This document shows, in pieces, positions 1-5,507 of a stretch of DNA of 8,260 nucleotides. A program made the position numbers and the translations under genes. Within the stretch, counting starts at the first letter, position 1. Every line of letters starts with the position of its first letter. The stretch comes from Clostridia bacterium (GTDB taxonomy: Bacteria > Bacillota > Peptococcia > DRI-13 > DTU073). Under the pieces are notes generated by a model. The model had not been told where the DNA came from. It saw nothing but the letters and a program-made list of their open reading frames with translations, and did not search any database. Location of the stretch: positions 1 to 8,260 of the forward strand of contig DUTO01000152.1 in assembly GCA_012842035.1 (NCBI GenBank), given 5' to 3'.

Positions 1-9
1 AATATAATT

Positions 10-1104
10 TTATAATTCATATGAAGTTACATTCTTATTTTTTTCCTTAAAATGGTCTAACGCCAATCGTACTAATCTCGAAGTAAGTTCCTCTAAAGGA
101 ATACCCGAGTATTCCCACAGTTTCGGATACATACTTATTGATGTAAATCCGGGGAGCGTATTGATTTCATTCACTAAAATTTCTTGTGTATCCTTGGTGA
201 TAAAGAAGTCAACTCGGGAAAGACCGGAACAATCAATTGCTTTAAAGGCTTTAAGCGCAAGTTTTTGCATTTCTTTAATCTGCTCATCTTCCAAACGAGC
301 CGGTATGTAAAGAGTAGAATTATCATTAATATATTTAGCGTGATAGTCATAAAACTCGTTACCGGGGACAATTTCTCCTGGTAAAGAAACAAGCGGTTCA
401 TTATTACCAAGGACACTGATTTCAAATTCTCGTGCCTCTACTCCTTTCTCGATAATTATTTTCCGATCATAACGTGCAGCGGTAAAAAGTGCGGTTTTCA
501 GTTGCTCTCGGTTTGAGACTTTAGAAATTCCGACACTGGAACCTAAATTAGCAGGCTTTACAAAACAAGGATAGCCAAGGTTTGTTTCTATTTTTTCAAG
601 AATGGCCTGGCTATTCTTTTCTATTTCTTGACGTAAAAAAGAAAGAAACGGTACTTGAGGTAAACCCGCTTGAGCAAAAAGATTTTTCATAATTACTTTA
701 TCCATTCCGGCAGAAGAAGCAAGTACACCGGCTCCCACATAAGGAACTTGTGCTAATTCAAATAAGCCTTGAATTGTGCCATCTTCGCCAAAAGTACCAT
801 GCAAAACAGGGAAAAAGACTTCTGCTTTGGTAAGCGGTTTTAAATTTGGTAATGAATAGATCGTACCATTAGCTGCCGGATGAGGCAAAACAGTTACTTT
901 ATACTCAGAAAATTTTTCAGGAGTAAATGTTGGTATCTCAGCTATAGGGATTGGACCATACCATTGACCACCTTTTGCTATGCCCATGGGAAAAACATCA
1001 TAATTCTGTTTTAAACTTTGCGCAACTGTATAAGCTGAATTGCGGGAAACTTCATGTTCTCCTGAACGTCCGCCAAAAATTAAAGCAACTTTAAGTTTGG
1101 ACAT
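10..1104 (-). CDS. ddl: D-alanine--D-alanine ligase
   Basis: This cytoplasmic ATP-grasp enzyme joins two D-alanines to make the dipeptide that ends the peptidoglycan stem. The 364-residue length matches complete DdlA-type ligases. The N-terminal GGRSGEHEVS (11-20) holds the substrate-binding Glu16. HGTFGEDGTIQG (102-113) and PYVGAGVLASSAGMDK (121-136) are family signatures. The ATP-grasp region includes FVKPANLGSSVG (181-192), the omega loop EFYDYHAKY (250-258) and the metal/phosphate site NEINTLPGFT (312-321). Tyr258 in AKY aligns with Tyr216 of E. coli DdlB, which predicts D-Ala-D-Ala rather than VanA-type D-Ala-D-Lac specificity. The ATG start follows a GGTGGAGAGG-type ribosome binding site. 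An overlapping ATG four bases upstream is out of frame. The gene lies 73 bases after ynbB with no terminator between, so co-transcription is likely. The stop falls at position 10, so any terminator lies outside the window. Confidence 0.96.
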   Translation of the reverse strand: MSKLKVALIFGGRSGEHEVSRNSAYTVAQSLKQNYDVFPMGIAKGGQWYGPIPIAEIPTFTPEKFSEYKVTVLPHPAANGTIYSLPNLKPLTKAEVFFPVLHGTFGEDGTIQGLFELAQVPYVGAGVLASSAGMDKVIMKNLFAQAGLPQVPFLSFLRQEIEKNSQAILEKIETNLGYPCFVKPANLGSSVGISKVSNREQLKTALFTAARYDRKIIIEKGVEAREFEISVLGNNEPLVSLPGEIVPGNEFYDYHAKYINDNSTLYIPARLEDEQIKEMQKLALKAFKAIDCSGLSRVDFFITKDTQEILVNEINTLPGFTSISMYPKLWEYSGIPLEELTSRLVRLALDHFKEKNKNVTSYEL

Positions 1105-1128
1105 TCATCCTCTCCACCTTTCTACTAT

Positions 1129-1148
1129 TATCGTTATCTATCGTTATC
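1129..1148. repeat. Perfect 10-bp tandem duplication upstream of ddl
   Basis: TATCGTTATC occurs twice head-to-tail, at 1129-1138 and 1139-1148; on the minus strand each copy reads GATAACGATA. It sits in the 73-base ynbB-ddl gap, starting about 25 bases upstream of the ddl start codon. A 10-bp period is close to one DNA helical turn, so a paired protein-binding site is possible. A chance duplication in AT-rich leader DNA is equally compatible. No promoter hexamers or terminator were recognised in this gap. Confidence 0.6.
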
Positions 1149-1177
1149 ATCATATTGATATTAATCTGTTTTTTATT

Positions 1178-2458
1178 TTATACTGACTTTGTTTTGCTCA
1201 TTTCTTCTGCAGCCAACAATATACCGGTTTTAATATGTCCTAAGGATAAACCTCCTTGCAGGTAAATATTATAAGGAGGTCTAAGGGGACCATCAGCACT
1301 TAATTCTATGGAAGAGCCTTGAATAAAAGTTCCACCGGCCATAATTACTTCATCAGTATAACCAGGTAATAAAGCCGGTTCAGGTTTTACATAAGCCTCT
1401 AAAGGACAGGCTTTTTGTAAACCATGACAAAAAGAGAGCATTAATTCTCGACTTCCCAATCTAATCGCTTGAATTATATCTGTACGCGGTTCATCAAATT
1501 GAGGCAGTACCGCAAAACCTAAAAGCTGAAAAAATTTAGCAGCTAGAACTGCCCCTTGTAAAGCTTCCCCTACAATTAAAGGAGCTAAAAATAAACCTTG
1601 ATAAGCGGGACGGTTAAAATTTAAACTTGCCCCTACTTCCAAGTCAATGCCTGGTGCAGTTAAACGGAAAGCCGCATTATTAATTAAATCTTCTTTACCG
1701 GCGAGATAACCTCCGGTTAAAGCTATACCGCCGCCAGGGTTTTTAATTAAAGAACCAGCAATTAAATCAGCACCTACTTCCAAAGGTTCTTGATTTTCTA
1801 CAAATTCACCATAACAGTTATCAACCATACAAATAACCTCTGGAAAATTATTTTTGACCATTTTAATCGCTTGTTCTAATTGAGTAATATTAAATGAAGG
1901 TCTCCATTCATAACCCTTAGAACGTTGAAAAATAACCATTTTTGTTTGGAAGGAAATACTGTTGCCAAGCTGTTCTAAGTCAATTTCTTTTTCTGCGGTT
2001 AAAGGAATTTCTTGATATTTTATACCATTTTGAATTAAAGAGCCCTCTTCACCATGTATACCGATAACTTTAAGTAAAGTATCATAAGGGCGACCAGTGG
2101 CCGAAATAAGCTCCTCTCCCCTCTTTAAATTCCCCATTAAACCCAAAGCAATAGCATGAGTCCCGGAAACAATTTGCGAACGAACTAAAGCTTTTTCCGC
2201 CTTAAAGACAGTAGCATAAACTTCCTCTAGTTTATCGCGTCCCTCATCACCATAACCATATCCAGTGGAACCGTTTAAATGAAAATCGGCAATGTTATTT
2301 TGTTGAAAGGAATGTAAAACTTTCAACTGATTACTTTCTACAATCTTTTTTATTTGTTGAAAAATTGGCTGACAGCTTGTACTAGCTTCCTGTACTTTTG
2401 TAATTAGTTTAGAATTGATTTGAAATTCTTTATGTAAATAATCGTAATAAGTGCTAAT
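1178..2458 (-). CDS. ynbB: PLP-dependent aluminium-resistance / methionine gamma-lyase-like protein (YnbB family)
   Basis: This is a fold-type I pyridoxal-phosphate enzyme of the YnbB family, related to methionine gamma-lyases; its physiological substrate is not known to me. Numbered from the start chosen here (426 residues), STGYGYGDEGR (64-74), VSGTHAI (97-103), TGRPYDTL (121-128), MVDNCYGEF (211-219) with the PLP-ring Asp213, and SLIKNPGGG (236-244) are visible. Lys239 is the expected Schiff-base lysine. The open frame extends upstream to a TTG at 2491 and a GTG at 2473. The TTG has no ribosome binding site and its codons overlap a TATAAT box, and the GTG lies inside the GTGGAGGCGA ribosome binding site. 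That site is spaced 8 bases from an ATT codon at 2458, giving an N-terminus STYYDYLHKEF that suits the family, so I placed the start there. The product is secure; the start is not. It is separated from the zinc-ribbon gene by a terminator and is followed by ddl. Confidence 0.88.
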   Translation of the reverse strand: MSTYYDYLHKEFQINSKLITKVQEASTSCQPIFQQIKKIVESNQLKVLHSFQQNNIADFHLNGSTGYGYGDEGRDKLEEVYATVFKAEKALVRSQIVSGTHAIALGLMGNLKRGEELISATGRPYDTLLKVIGIHGEEGSLIQNGIKYQEIPLTAEKEIDLEQLGNSISFQTKMVIFQRSKGYEWRPSFNITQLEQAIKMVKNNFPEVICMVDNCYGEFVENQEPLEVGADLIAGSLIKNPGGGIALTGGYLAGKEDLINNAAFRLTAPGIDLEVGASLNFNRPAYQGLFLAPLIVGEALQGAVLAAKFFQLLGFAVLPQFDEPRTDIIQAIRLGSRELMLSFCHGLQKACPLEAYVKPEPALLPGYTDEVIMAGGTFIQGSSIELSADGPLRPPYNIYLQGGLSLGHIKTGILLAAEEMSKTKSV

Positions 2459-2466
2459 TATTCTCG

Positions 2467-2473
2467 CCTCCAC
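2467..2473 (-). promoter_or_regulatory. Strong ribosome binding site of ynbB
   Basis: The minus strand reads GTGGAGG followed by CGA, a near-perfect match to the 16S rRNA complement GGAGGTGA. From the GGAGG core it is 5 bases to an ATA codon and 8 bases to an ATT codon, both in the ynbB frame, and no ATG, GTG or TTG lies at a usable distance downstream. This site decides the ynbB start question and implies a rare AUU (or AUA) initiation codon, unless the GTG within the site is used on a leaderless mRNA. Confidence 0.6.
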
Positions 2474-2479
2474 GTCAAA

Positions 2480-2488
2480 ATTATAGCA
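2480..2488 (-). promoter_or_regulatory. Extended -10 promoter element for ynbB-ddl
   Basis: The minus strand reads TGCTATAAT, a perfect TATAAT box with the upstream TGn extension typical of promoters with poor -35 elements. Seventeen bases upstream the hexamer is TTTCTT, a poor -35 that overlaps the U-tract of the preceding terminator. Transcription would be expected to begin about 7 bases downstream, near 2473, giving a leader of only about 15 bases that starts in the ribosome binding site. The placement between the terminator and ynbB supports a promoter, but it is inferred from sequence alone. Confidence 0.55.
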
Positions 2489-2497
2489 CAAAGCTTT

Positions 2498-2531
2498 TGA
2501 AAAAGAAATGAGCCCTTCTTGAAGGGCTCAT
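2498..2531 (-). terminator. Intrinsic terminator after the zinc-ribbon gene
   Basis: Perfect 11-bp arms, ATGAGCCCTTC (2508-2518) and GAAGGGCTCAT (2521-2531), are separated by two bases. On the minus strand the hairpin is followed by TTTCTTTTT. The hairpin begins at the stop codon of the small zinc-ribbon gene, so it terminates that transcript and insulates ynbB. A run of T also follows on the plus strand (2534-2539), so it could act in both directions, but no plus-strand gene reads into it. Confidence 0.88.
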
Positions 2532-2686
2532 CATTTTTTATCTTCTTCAGATTCACGAAATGTTCCTAAAAGTGAACCACAGGAAGAACACATCACATAA
2601 TGTTCTTTTGGGCAAGGCTCTTGCAGAGAATAGTCCATAATTTGATAAAAACGATGTTGACATTTAGGACAAGCCTTCAAAGTCAT
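2531..2686 (-). CDS. Small zinc-ribbon protein, function unknown
   Basis: This predicted 51-residue soluble protein contains two CxxC knuckles, CPKC (Cys6, Cys9) and CSSC (Cys33, Cys36), 23 residues apart, which is the layout of a single four-cysteine zinc ribbon. Cys25 and His29 lie between them. The tail ESEEDKK is acidic and charged. The frame extends to a GTG at 2713 and an ATG at 2707, but AAAGGAGGT at 2694-2702 lies exactly 7 bases before the ATG at 2686, so the start is there and the shorter protein begins MTLKACPKC. It appears monocistronic, with a strong terminator immediately after it and divergent transcription from the small plus-strand gene. I cannot name a family; nucleic-acid binding or a protein-protein role are both possible for ribbons of this size. 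Confidence 0.8.
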   Translation of the reverse strand: MTLKACPKCQHRFYQIMDYSLQEPCPKEHYVMCSSCGSLLGTFRESEEDKK

Positions 2687-2714
2687 TAGTATTACCTCCT
2701 TTATCATCCTCACT

Positions 2715-2741
2715 ATTTTACCCTTAAAATATCTTTTTCAA
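2715..2741 (-). promoter_or_regulatory. Possible sigma-A type promoter of the zinc-ribbon gene
   Basis: The minus strand carries TTGAAA (2736-2741) and TAAAAT (2715-2720), four and five matches of six to the TTGACA/TATAAT consensus, with a 15-base spacer that is shorter than the usual 17. The predicted start would be near 2708, just upstream of the ribosome binding site at 2694-2702. The AT-richness of the region makes chance matches easy, so this is tentative. Confidence 0.3.
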
Positions 2742-2783
2742 TCATTTTTTATTTTGTAATTTTACCAAGGTATATTTCAAAAA

Positions 2784-2805
2784 CAGTAAGAAATAATATT
2801 TACTG
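2784..2805. promoter_or_regulatory. Dyad symmetry just upstream of the small plus-strand gene
   Basis: CAGTAA (2784-2789) and TTACTG (2800-2805) form an inverted repeat around an AT-rich centre; AAATA/TATTT inside it (2791-2801) can pair as an alternative core. It ends two bases before the GGAGGTGA ribosome binding site (2807-2814), so it could be an operator or a leader hairpin affecting initiation. I saw no convincing -35/-10 pair for the plus strand in the 2714-2822 gap. Confidence 0.35.
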
Positions 2806-2822
2806 CGGAGGTGAATACTTAA

Positions 2823-2990
2823 ATGAAAAAAAATACGACAAGTTGGTTTATTACCGGATTAGGTGCTGCTGTAACAAAACTTGGTTCTAAAGTACGTGGA
2901 CCATTAGGGGCCGGAATAAAAGGATTTGGGATTGCGCATATTATTCTGGGTACATTGGATATGTTTAGACCTTCTCGCAGACGTCGTTAG
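2823..2990 (+). CDS. Small glycine-rich cationic protein, function unknown
   Basis: I do not recognise this 55-residue protein. It starts MKKNTTSWFITGLGAA and ends FRPSRRRR. It has eleven Lys/Arg against one acidic residue (Asp46), so it is very basic. Nine glycines are spread through residues 12-43, and two short apolar stretches (8-18 and 34-48) could be membrane-associated helices, though both are short for a full membrane span. There is no cysteine and no clear signal peptide. Coding status is supported by a strong GGAGGTGA ribosome binding site 8 bases before the ATG and by a terminator hairpin after the TAG. It is the only plus-strand gene here, convergent with the MscS-type gene and divergent from the zinc-ribbon gene. 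A small membrane protein, an antimicrobial-like peptide or a nucleic-acid-binding protein are all possible. Confidence 0.72.
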   Translation: MKKNTTSWFITGLGAAVTKLGSKVRGPLGAGIKGFGIAHIILGTLDMFRPSRRRR

Positions 2991-3013
2991 CAATTTCTTT
3001 TTTCTTTATTCTT

Positions 3014-3049
3014 AAAATCCGCTTTCTTTAATCCAGGGAAGCGGATTTT
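3014..3049. terminator. Bidirectional terminator between convergent genes
   Basis: AAAATCCGCTT (3014-3024) and AAGCGGATTTT (3039-3049) are perfect 11-bp arms around a 14-base loop. The T-rich ends of the arms supply a short U-tract on either strand. It lies 23 bases after the stop of the small plus-strand gene, and it overlaps the end of the MscS-type gene on the minus strand, whose TAA (3028-3030) sits in the loop. It probably ends both convergent transcripts. Confidence 0.75.
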
Positions 3050-4143
3050 GTAGTAAGGGCGGTTTGAAAATAAAGGTCTCTACTTGGGAAAGCAACCGAA
3101 ACCCCTTCCTCCTCTAAGATTTGTAGGATTTTAAAGTTTACATCTTCTTTTACTTGCAAAAATTCACCCCAAACCGTAGTAATAGTGAAAAAATATAAAA
3201 AGATATGAAAACCATTTTCACCAAAATTATCAAACTTTACAAGAATTGTTTCCTGATGAATATCCGGATGTTGTTTGAGCATTTCTTCTATTCTCGTGAT
3301 ACATTTCGCTAATTTCTCTTTAGGAGTGTTATAAGTAACTCTTAATTCAAAATCTATACGCCTTTTGCCTCTTTTTGACCAATTGGTAATGGCTTCATTA
3401 GCTAAAGTAGAATTAGGAACTGTTACTAAGGCTTGAGCAAATGTTCTAATTTTCGTACTACGAAAGCCAATTTCTTCTACCGTTCCTTCTACACTATTTG
3501 TACTAACCCAATCACCTAAGGTAAAAGGTTTATCAAGAATAATCACAATGCCTCCAAAGATATTAGCTAAACTATCTTTAGCAGCTAAAGCAAGAGCTAA
3601 TCCACCTAAGCCTAAACCGGCAATTAAACCATTAATATCATAATTCCACTCTTGAGCAATGATTGTAAAAGCAATTAAAACTAAAATAACTTTTAAAAAT
3701 TTAGATAAAAAAGAAGCTAATACTTTATCAACTTCAATATTTGCTTTTTCCTGGAGCTTTTTAAAAAGTATAGAATTAACATCTGATAAATTATAAAGAC
3801 CCCAAGTGATTAAAAAAATTAAGATCGAACGAAATAATTTAGAAATTAATAATTGTTGTTCCAACTGTAACGGAAAACAATATAAAGCAAGATAAAGACC
3901 TAAAAATACAAAAAAGAATCGTAAGGGTTTTTTAAATGCGGATAATATTTTTTTAATAAAATGACCATGTGTTTTGGAAAATATTTTTAAGATTAATTTT
4001 AAAATTACTTCAGTAAATACATTTCTGAGAAGCCAAAAAAAAGAAAAGACTATTATAGCTAATAAAATATGCATAACCATAGCCGGTACTGTATTTATAA
4101 ATCTTGCTAATGAATTTAACATAAGCTGGATACTATTAGCCAA
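3028..4143 (-). CDS. MscS-family mechanosensitive ion channel
   Basis: This predicted inner-membrane channel would open under membrane tension and release solutes on hypo-osmotic shock. The 371-residue protein has apolar segments at about 20-40, 73-90, 102-119 and 148-164. These are followed by the pore-lining helix GLIAGLGLGGLALALAAKDS (172-191), with the small-residue packing typical of MscS TM3. The beta-domain junction FGGIVIILDKPFTLGDWV (196-213) and GTVEEIGFRSTKIRT (220-234) are also diagnostic. A soluble C-terminal domain follows. With five predicted spans it resembles larger MscS relatives rather than the three-span E. coli MscS. The TTG start lies 8 bases after an AGAAAGGTG ribosome binding site; an ATG at codon 8 is a weaker alternative. 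It begins 17 bases after spoVK, so co-transcription is likely. Its last codons lie inside the terminator hairpin. Confidence 0.92.
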   Translation of the reverse strand: MANSIQLMLNSLARFINTVPAMVMHILLAIIVFSFFWLLRNVFTEVILKLILKIFSKTHGHFIKKILSAFKKPLRFFFVFLGLYLALYCFPLQLEQQLLISKLFRSILIFLITWGLYNLSDVNSILFKKLQEKANIEVDKVLASFLSKFLKVILVLIAFTIIAQEWNYDINGLIAGLGLGGLALALAAKDSLANIFGGIVIILDKPFTLGDWVSTNSVEGTVEEIGFRSTKIRTFAQALVTVPNSTLANEAITNWSKRGKRRIDFELRVTYNTPKEKLAKCITRIEEMLKQHPDIHQETILVKFDNFGENGFHIFLYFFTITTVWGEFLQVKEDVNFKILQILEEEGVSVAFPSRDLYFQTALTTKSASLD

Positions 4144-4160
4144 AAAATCAACACCTTTCT

Positions 4161-5129
4161 TTATTTACTGGAATGTATATCTTGCCACGTAATTAACATT
4201 AAGTCATTACGTGTTATTTGTAATTGATTAACTAAACGTACAGCTTGCCGACGTATAGCTTTTTCAATTAAATTTCTTACTAAGCGGGCATTACTATTAT
4301 GTTCTTGTTTAATTATTAATTTATGAAACAAAATATTTTCCAGTTCTTTTTTAGCTTCTTCTGTAAGGTGATATTGTCTTTGCCGAAGCATTTGCTCAGC
4401 AATAGCTAACAGTTCCTGCATACTGTAATCAGGAAAATCAATATGAAGCGGAAAGCGTGAGCGTAGCCCCGGATTTGTTTGTAAAAACCATTTCATTTCC
4501 TCTTTGTAACCGGCAAGAATAAGAATAAAATTATCTTTATGGTCTTCCATTGCCTTAACCATAGTGTCTATAGCTTCTTTCCCGAAATCTTTTTCTCCGC
4601 CCCGAGCTAAAGAATATGCTTCATCAAGAAAGAGCACACCACCTAAAGCACGTTTAATTTGTTCACGCGTTTTTAAAGCGGTATGTCCAATATATTCTCC
4701 TACTAAATCTGCCCTTTCTACCTCAATAATATGACCTTTTTTCAAAACACCCATTTCTTTAAAGAGTTTTCCTATAATGCGAGCTACAGTTGTTTTTCCT
4801 GTTCCCGGATTTCCTCTAAAAATAGCATGAAGCACAAGTTGATCTACTAAAAGATTTTCTCTTTCTCTTCTTTTTTGAATTTCAATAAAGGCCTGTAATT
4901 CAACAATTAATTTTTTAACTGCTTGCAAACCAATAAGTGCATCTAATTCCCGCAAAACCTCTGTTGCTTTTTCACAGCGTATCCTCTCTGCTTCATTATG
5001 AGGAAACGTTTTTTCTAATTTCTCAAACATCTGTAATGGAGATACTGTTTCTTCATTTTTTATCTTTTTTGTTTCATAATCTAAACACTGCTTTTTTTGT
5101 TGAGGATAAAAAGAAAGACGCAAAGACAC
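4161..5129 (-). CDS. spoVK: Stage V sporulation protein K, AAA+ ATPase (CbxX/CfxQ type)
   Basis: This AAA+ ATPase is of the SpoVK/CbxX class; in Bacillus subtilis SpoVK is needed for spore maturation, with a poorly defined molecular target. Numbered from the start chosen here (322 residues, the length I recall for B. subtilis SpoVK), the core shows Walker A GNPGTGKT (106-113), pore-loop region LVGEYIGHT (142-150), Walker B VLFLDEA (165-171), the GGEKDFGKEAIDT stretch (177-189) and sensor 1 LILAGY (203-208). The arginine-finger region NPGLRSRF (219-226) and sensor 2 NARLVRN (280-286) follow. The frame opens with a GTG at 5141, but AAGGTGGTG sits directly on it. The GTG at 5129 is 6 bases downstream of that ribosome binding site and is the better start. 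It lies about 104 bases after hfq and 17 before the MscS-type gene. Its presence argues for a spore-forming lineage. Confidence 0.93.
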   Translation of the reverse strand: MSLRLSFYPQQKKQCLDYETKKIKNEETVSPLQMFEKLEKTFPHNEAERIRCEKATEVLRELDALIGLQAVKKLIVELQAFIEIQKRRERENLLVDQLVLHAIFRGNPGTGKTTVARIIGKLFKEMGVLKKGHIIEVERADLVGEYIGHTALKTREQIKRALGGVLFLDEAYSLARGGEKDFGKEAIDTMVKAMEDHKDNFILILAGYKEEMKWFLQTNPGLRSRFPLHIDFPDYSMQELLAIAEQMLRQRQYHLTEEAKKELENILFHKLIIKQEHNSNARLVRNLIEKAIRRQAVRLVNQLQITRNDLMLITWQDIHSSK

Positions 5130-5163
5130 TGACTGCACCACCTTCTAGCTATTGTTTAACAGT

Positions 5164-5186
5164 ACAAATTATGCTAAATAATTTGT
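5164..5186. repeat. Perfect AT-rich inverted repeat in the hfq-spoVK gap
   Basis: ACAAATTAT (5164-5172) and ATAATTTGT (5178-5186) are exact 9-bp complements around a 5-base spacer. It lies in the largest gap of the mutL-to-mscS run, upstream of spoVK. On the minus strand it is not followed by a T-tract, so it is not a typical terminator. An operator for a spoVK promoter, an mRNA processing or stability hairpin, or chance in AT-rich DNA are the options. Confidence 0.55.
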
Positions 5187-5233
5187 TTGGTGCCTGGTCA
5201 GCTTATTCTTAAAACTATAGTTATAAAAAGTAC

Positions 5234-5470
5234 TTATTCTCCGGATTCCTGATTAAAATCAATTAATTTTGAAGGTGATATTGTAGAAACAGCATGTTTA
5301 TAAATCAGTTGTTGCCTTCCTTCCATTTCTAAGATAATCGTAAAATTATCAAAACCTTTGACATTACCTTTTAACTGAAAACCATTTATTAAAAATATCG
5401 TTACAGGTATATTATTCTTTCTAATTTGATTTAAAAAATTATCTTGAAGATTAAACTGTGCTTTACCCAC
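5234..5470 (-). CDS. hfq: RNA chaperone Hfq
   Basis: Hfq is a homohexameric Sm-like protein that binds small RNAs and mRNAs in the cytoplasm. The 78-residue length is typical of Firmicutes. The N-terminal NLQDNFLNQIRK (7-18) carries the U-binding Gln9. The Sm1 region has NGFQLKGNVKGFDNF (29-43) with Phe43, which lines the proximal RNA-binding pore. Sm2 is YKHAVSTISP (57-66) with the signature Tyr57-Lys58-His59. The lateral rim reads RKNN (17-20), with fewer arginines than the RRER of E. coli, as is usual for Gram-positive Hfq. The start is GTG at 5470, preceded by GGAGG with a 7-base spacer. It follows miaA by 37 bases, the conserved miaA-hfq arrangement. Confidence 0.97.
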   Translation of the reverse strand: MGKAQFNLQDNFLNQIRKNNIPVTIFLINGFQLKGNVKGFDNFTIILEMEGRQQLIYKHAVSTISPSKLIDFNQESGE

Positions 5471-5507
5471 TCGAATCCCTCCATTTTTCTGTTTCAGCTC
5501 AACTTAT

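Noticed and set aside
174..425. Open frames on both strands inside ddl (174-425 minus, 184-384 plus)
   Set aside because: They overlap a well-conserved ATP-grasp coding frame, lack ribosome binding sites and encode no recognisable domain.
10..1104. A VanA-type D-Ala-D-Lac resistance ligase
   Set aside because: The omega loop carries the Tyr (AKY) typical of D-Ala-D-Ala ligases and there are no vanH or vanX neighbours.
2687..2713. N-terminal extension of the zinc-ribbon protein to the GTG at 2713
   Set aside because: The extension has no ribosome binding site of its own and contains the AAAGGAGGT that serves the ATG at 2686.
2760..2800. A sigma-E-like promoter (ATATT with a weak -10) for the small plus-strand gene
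   Set aside because: Only partial matches in very AT-rich DNA; not distinguishable from chance.
3974..4192. Plus-strand open frames at 3974-4192, 4937-5212, 5444-5626 and 6225-6446
   Set aside because: Each is antisense to a confidently assigned gene, has no convincing ribosome binding site and no recognisable protein motif.
5130..5141. spoVK start at the GTG at 5141
   Set aside because: The ribosome binding site is immediately adjacent to or overlapping that codon; the in-frame GTG at 5129 has normal spacing.
5142..5233. A sporulation-sigma promoter for spoVK (CATAATTT-like -10 on the minus strand near 5170)
   Set aside because: The -10 resembles the sigma-E/K pattern only loosely and no matching -35 was found at the right spacing, so I do not list it as a feature.
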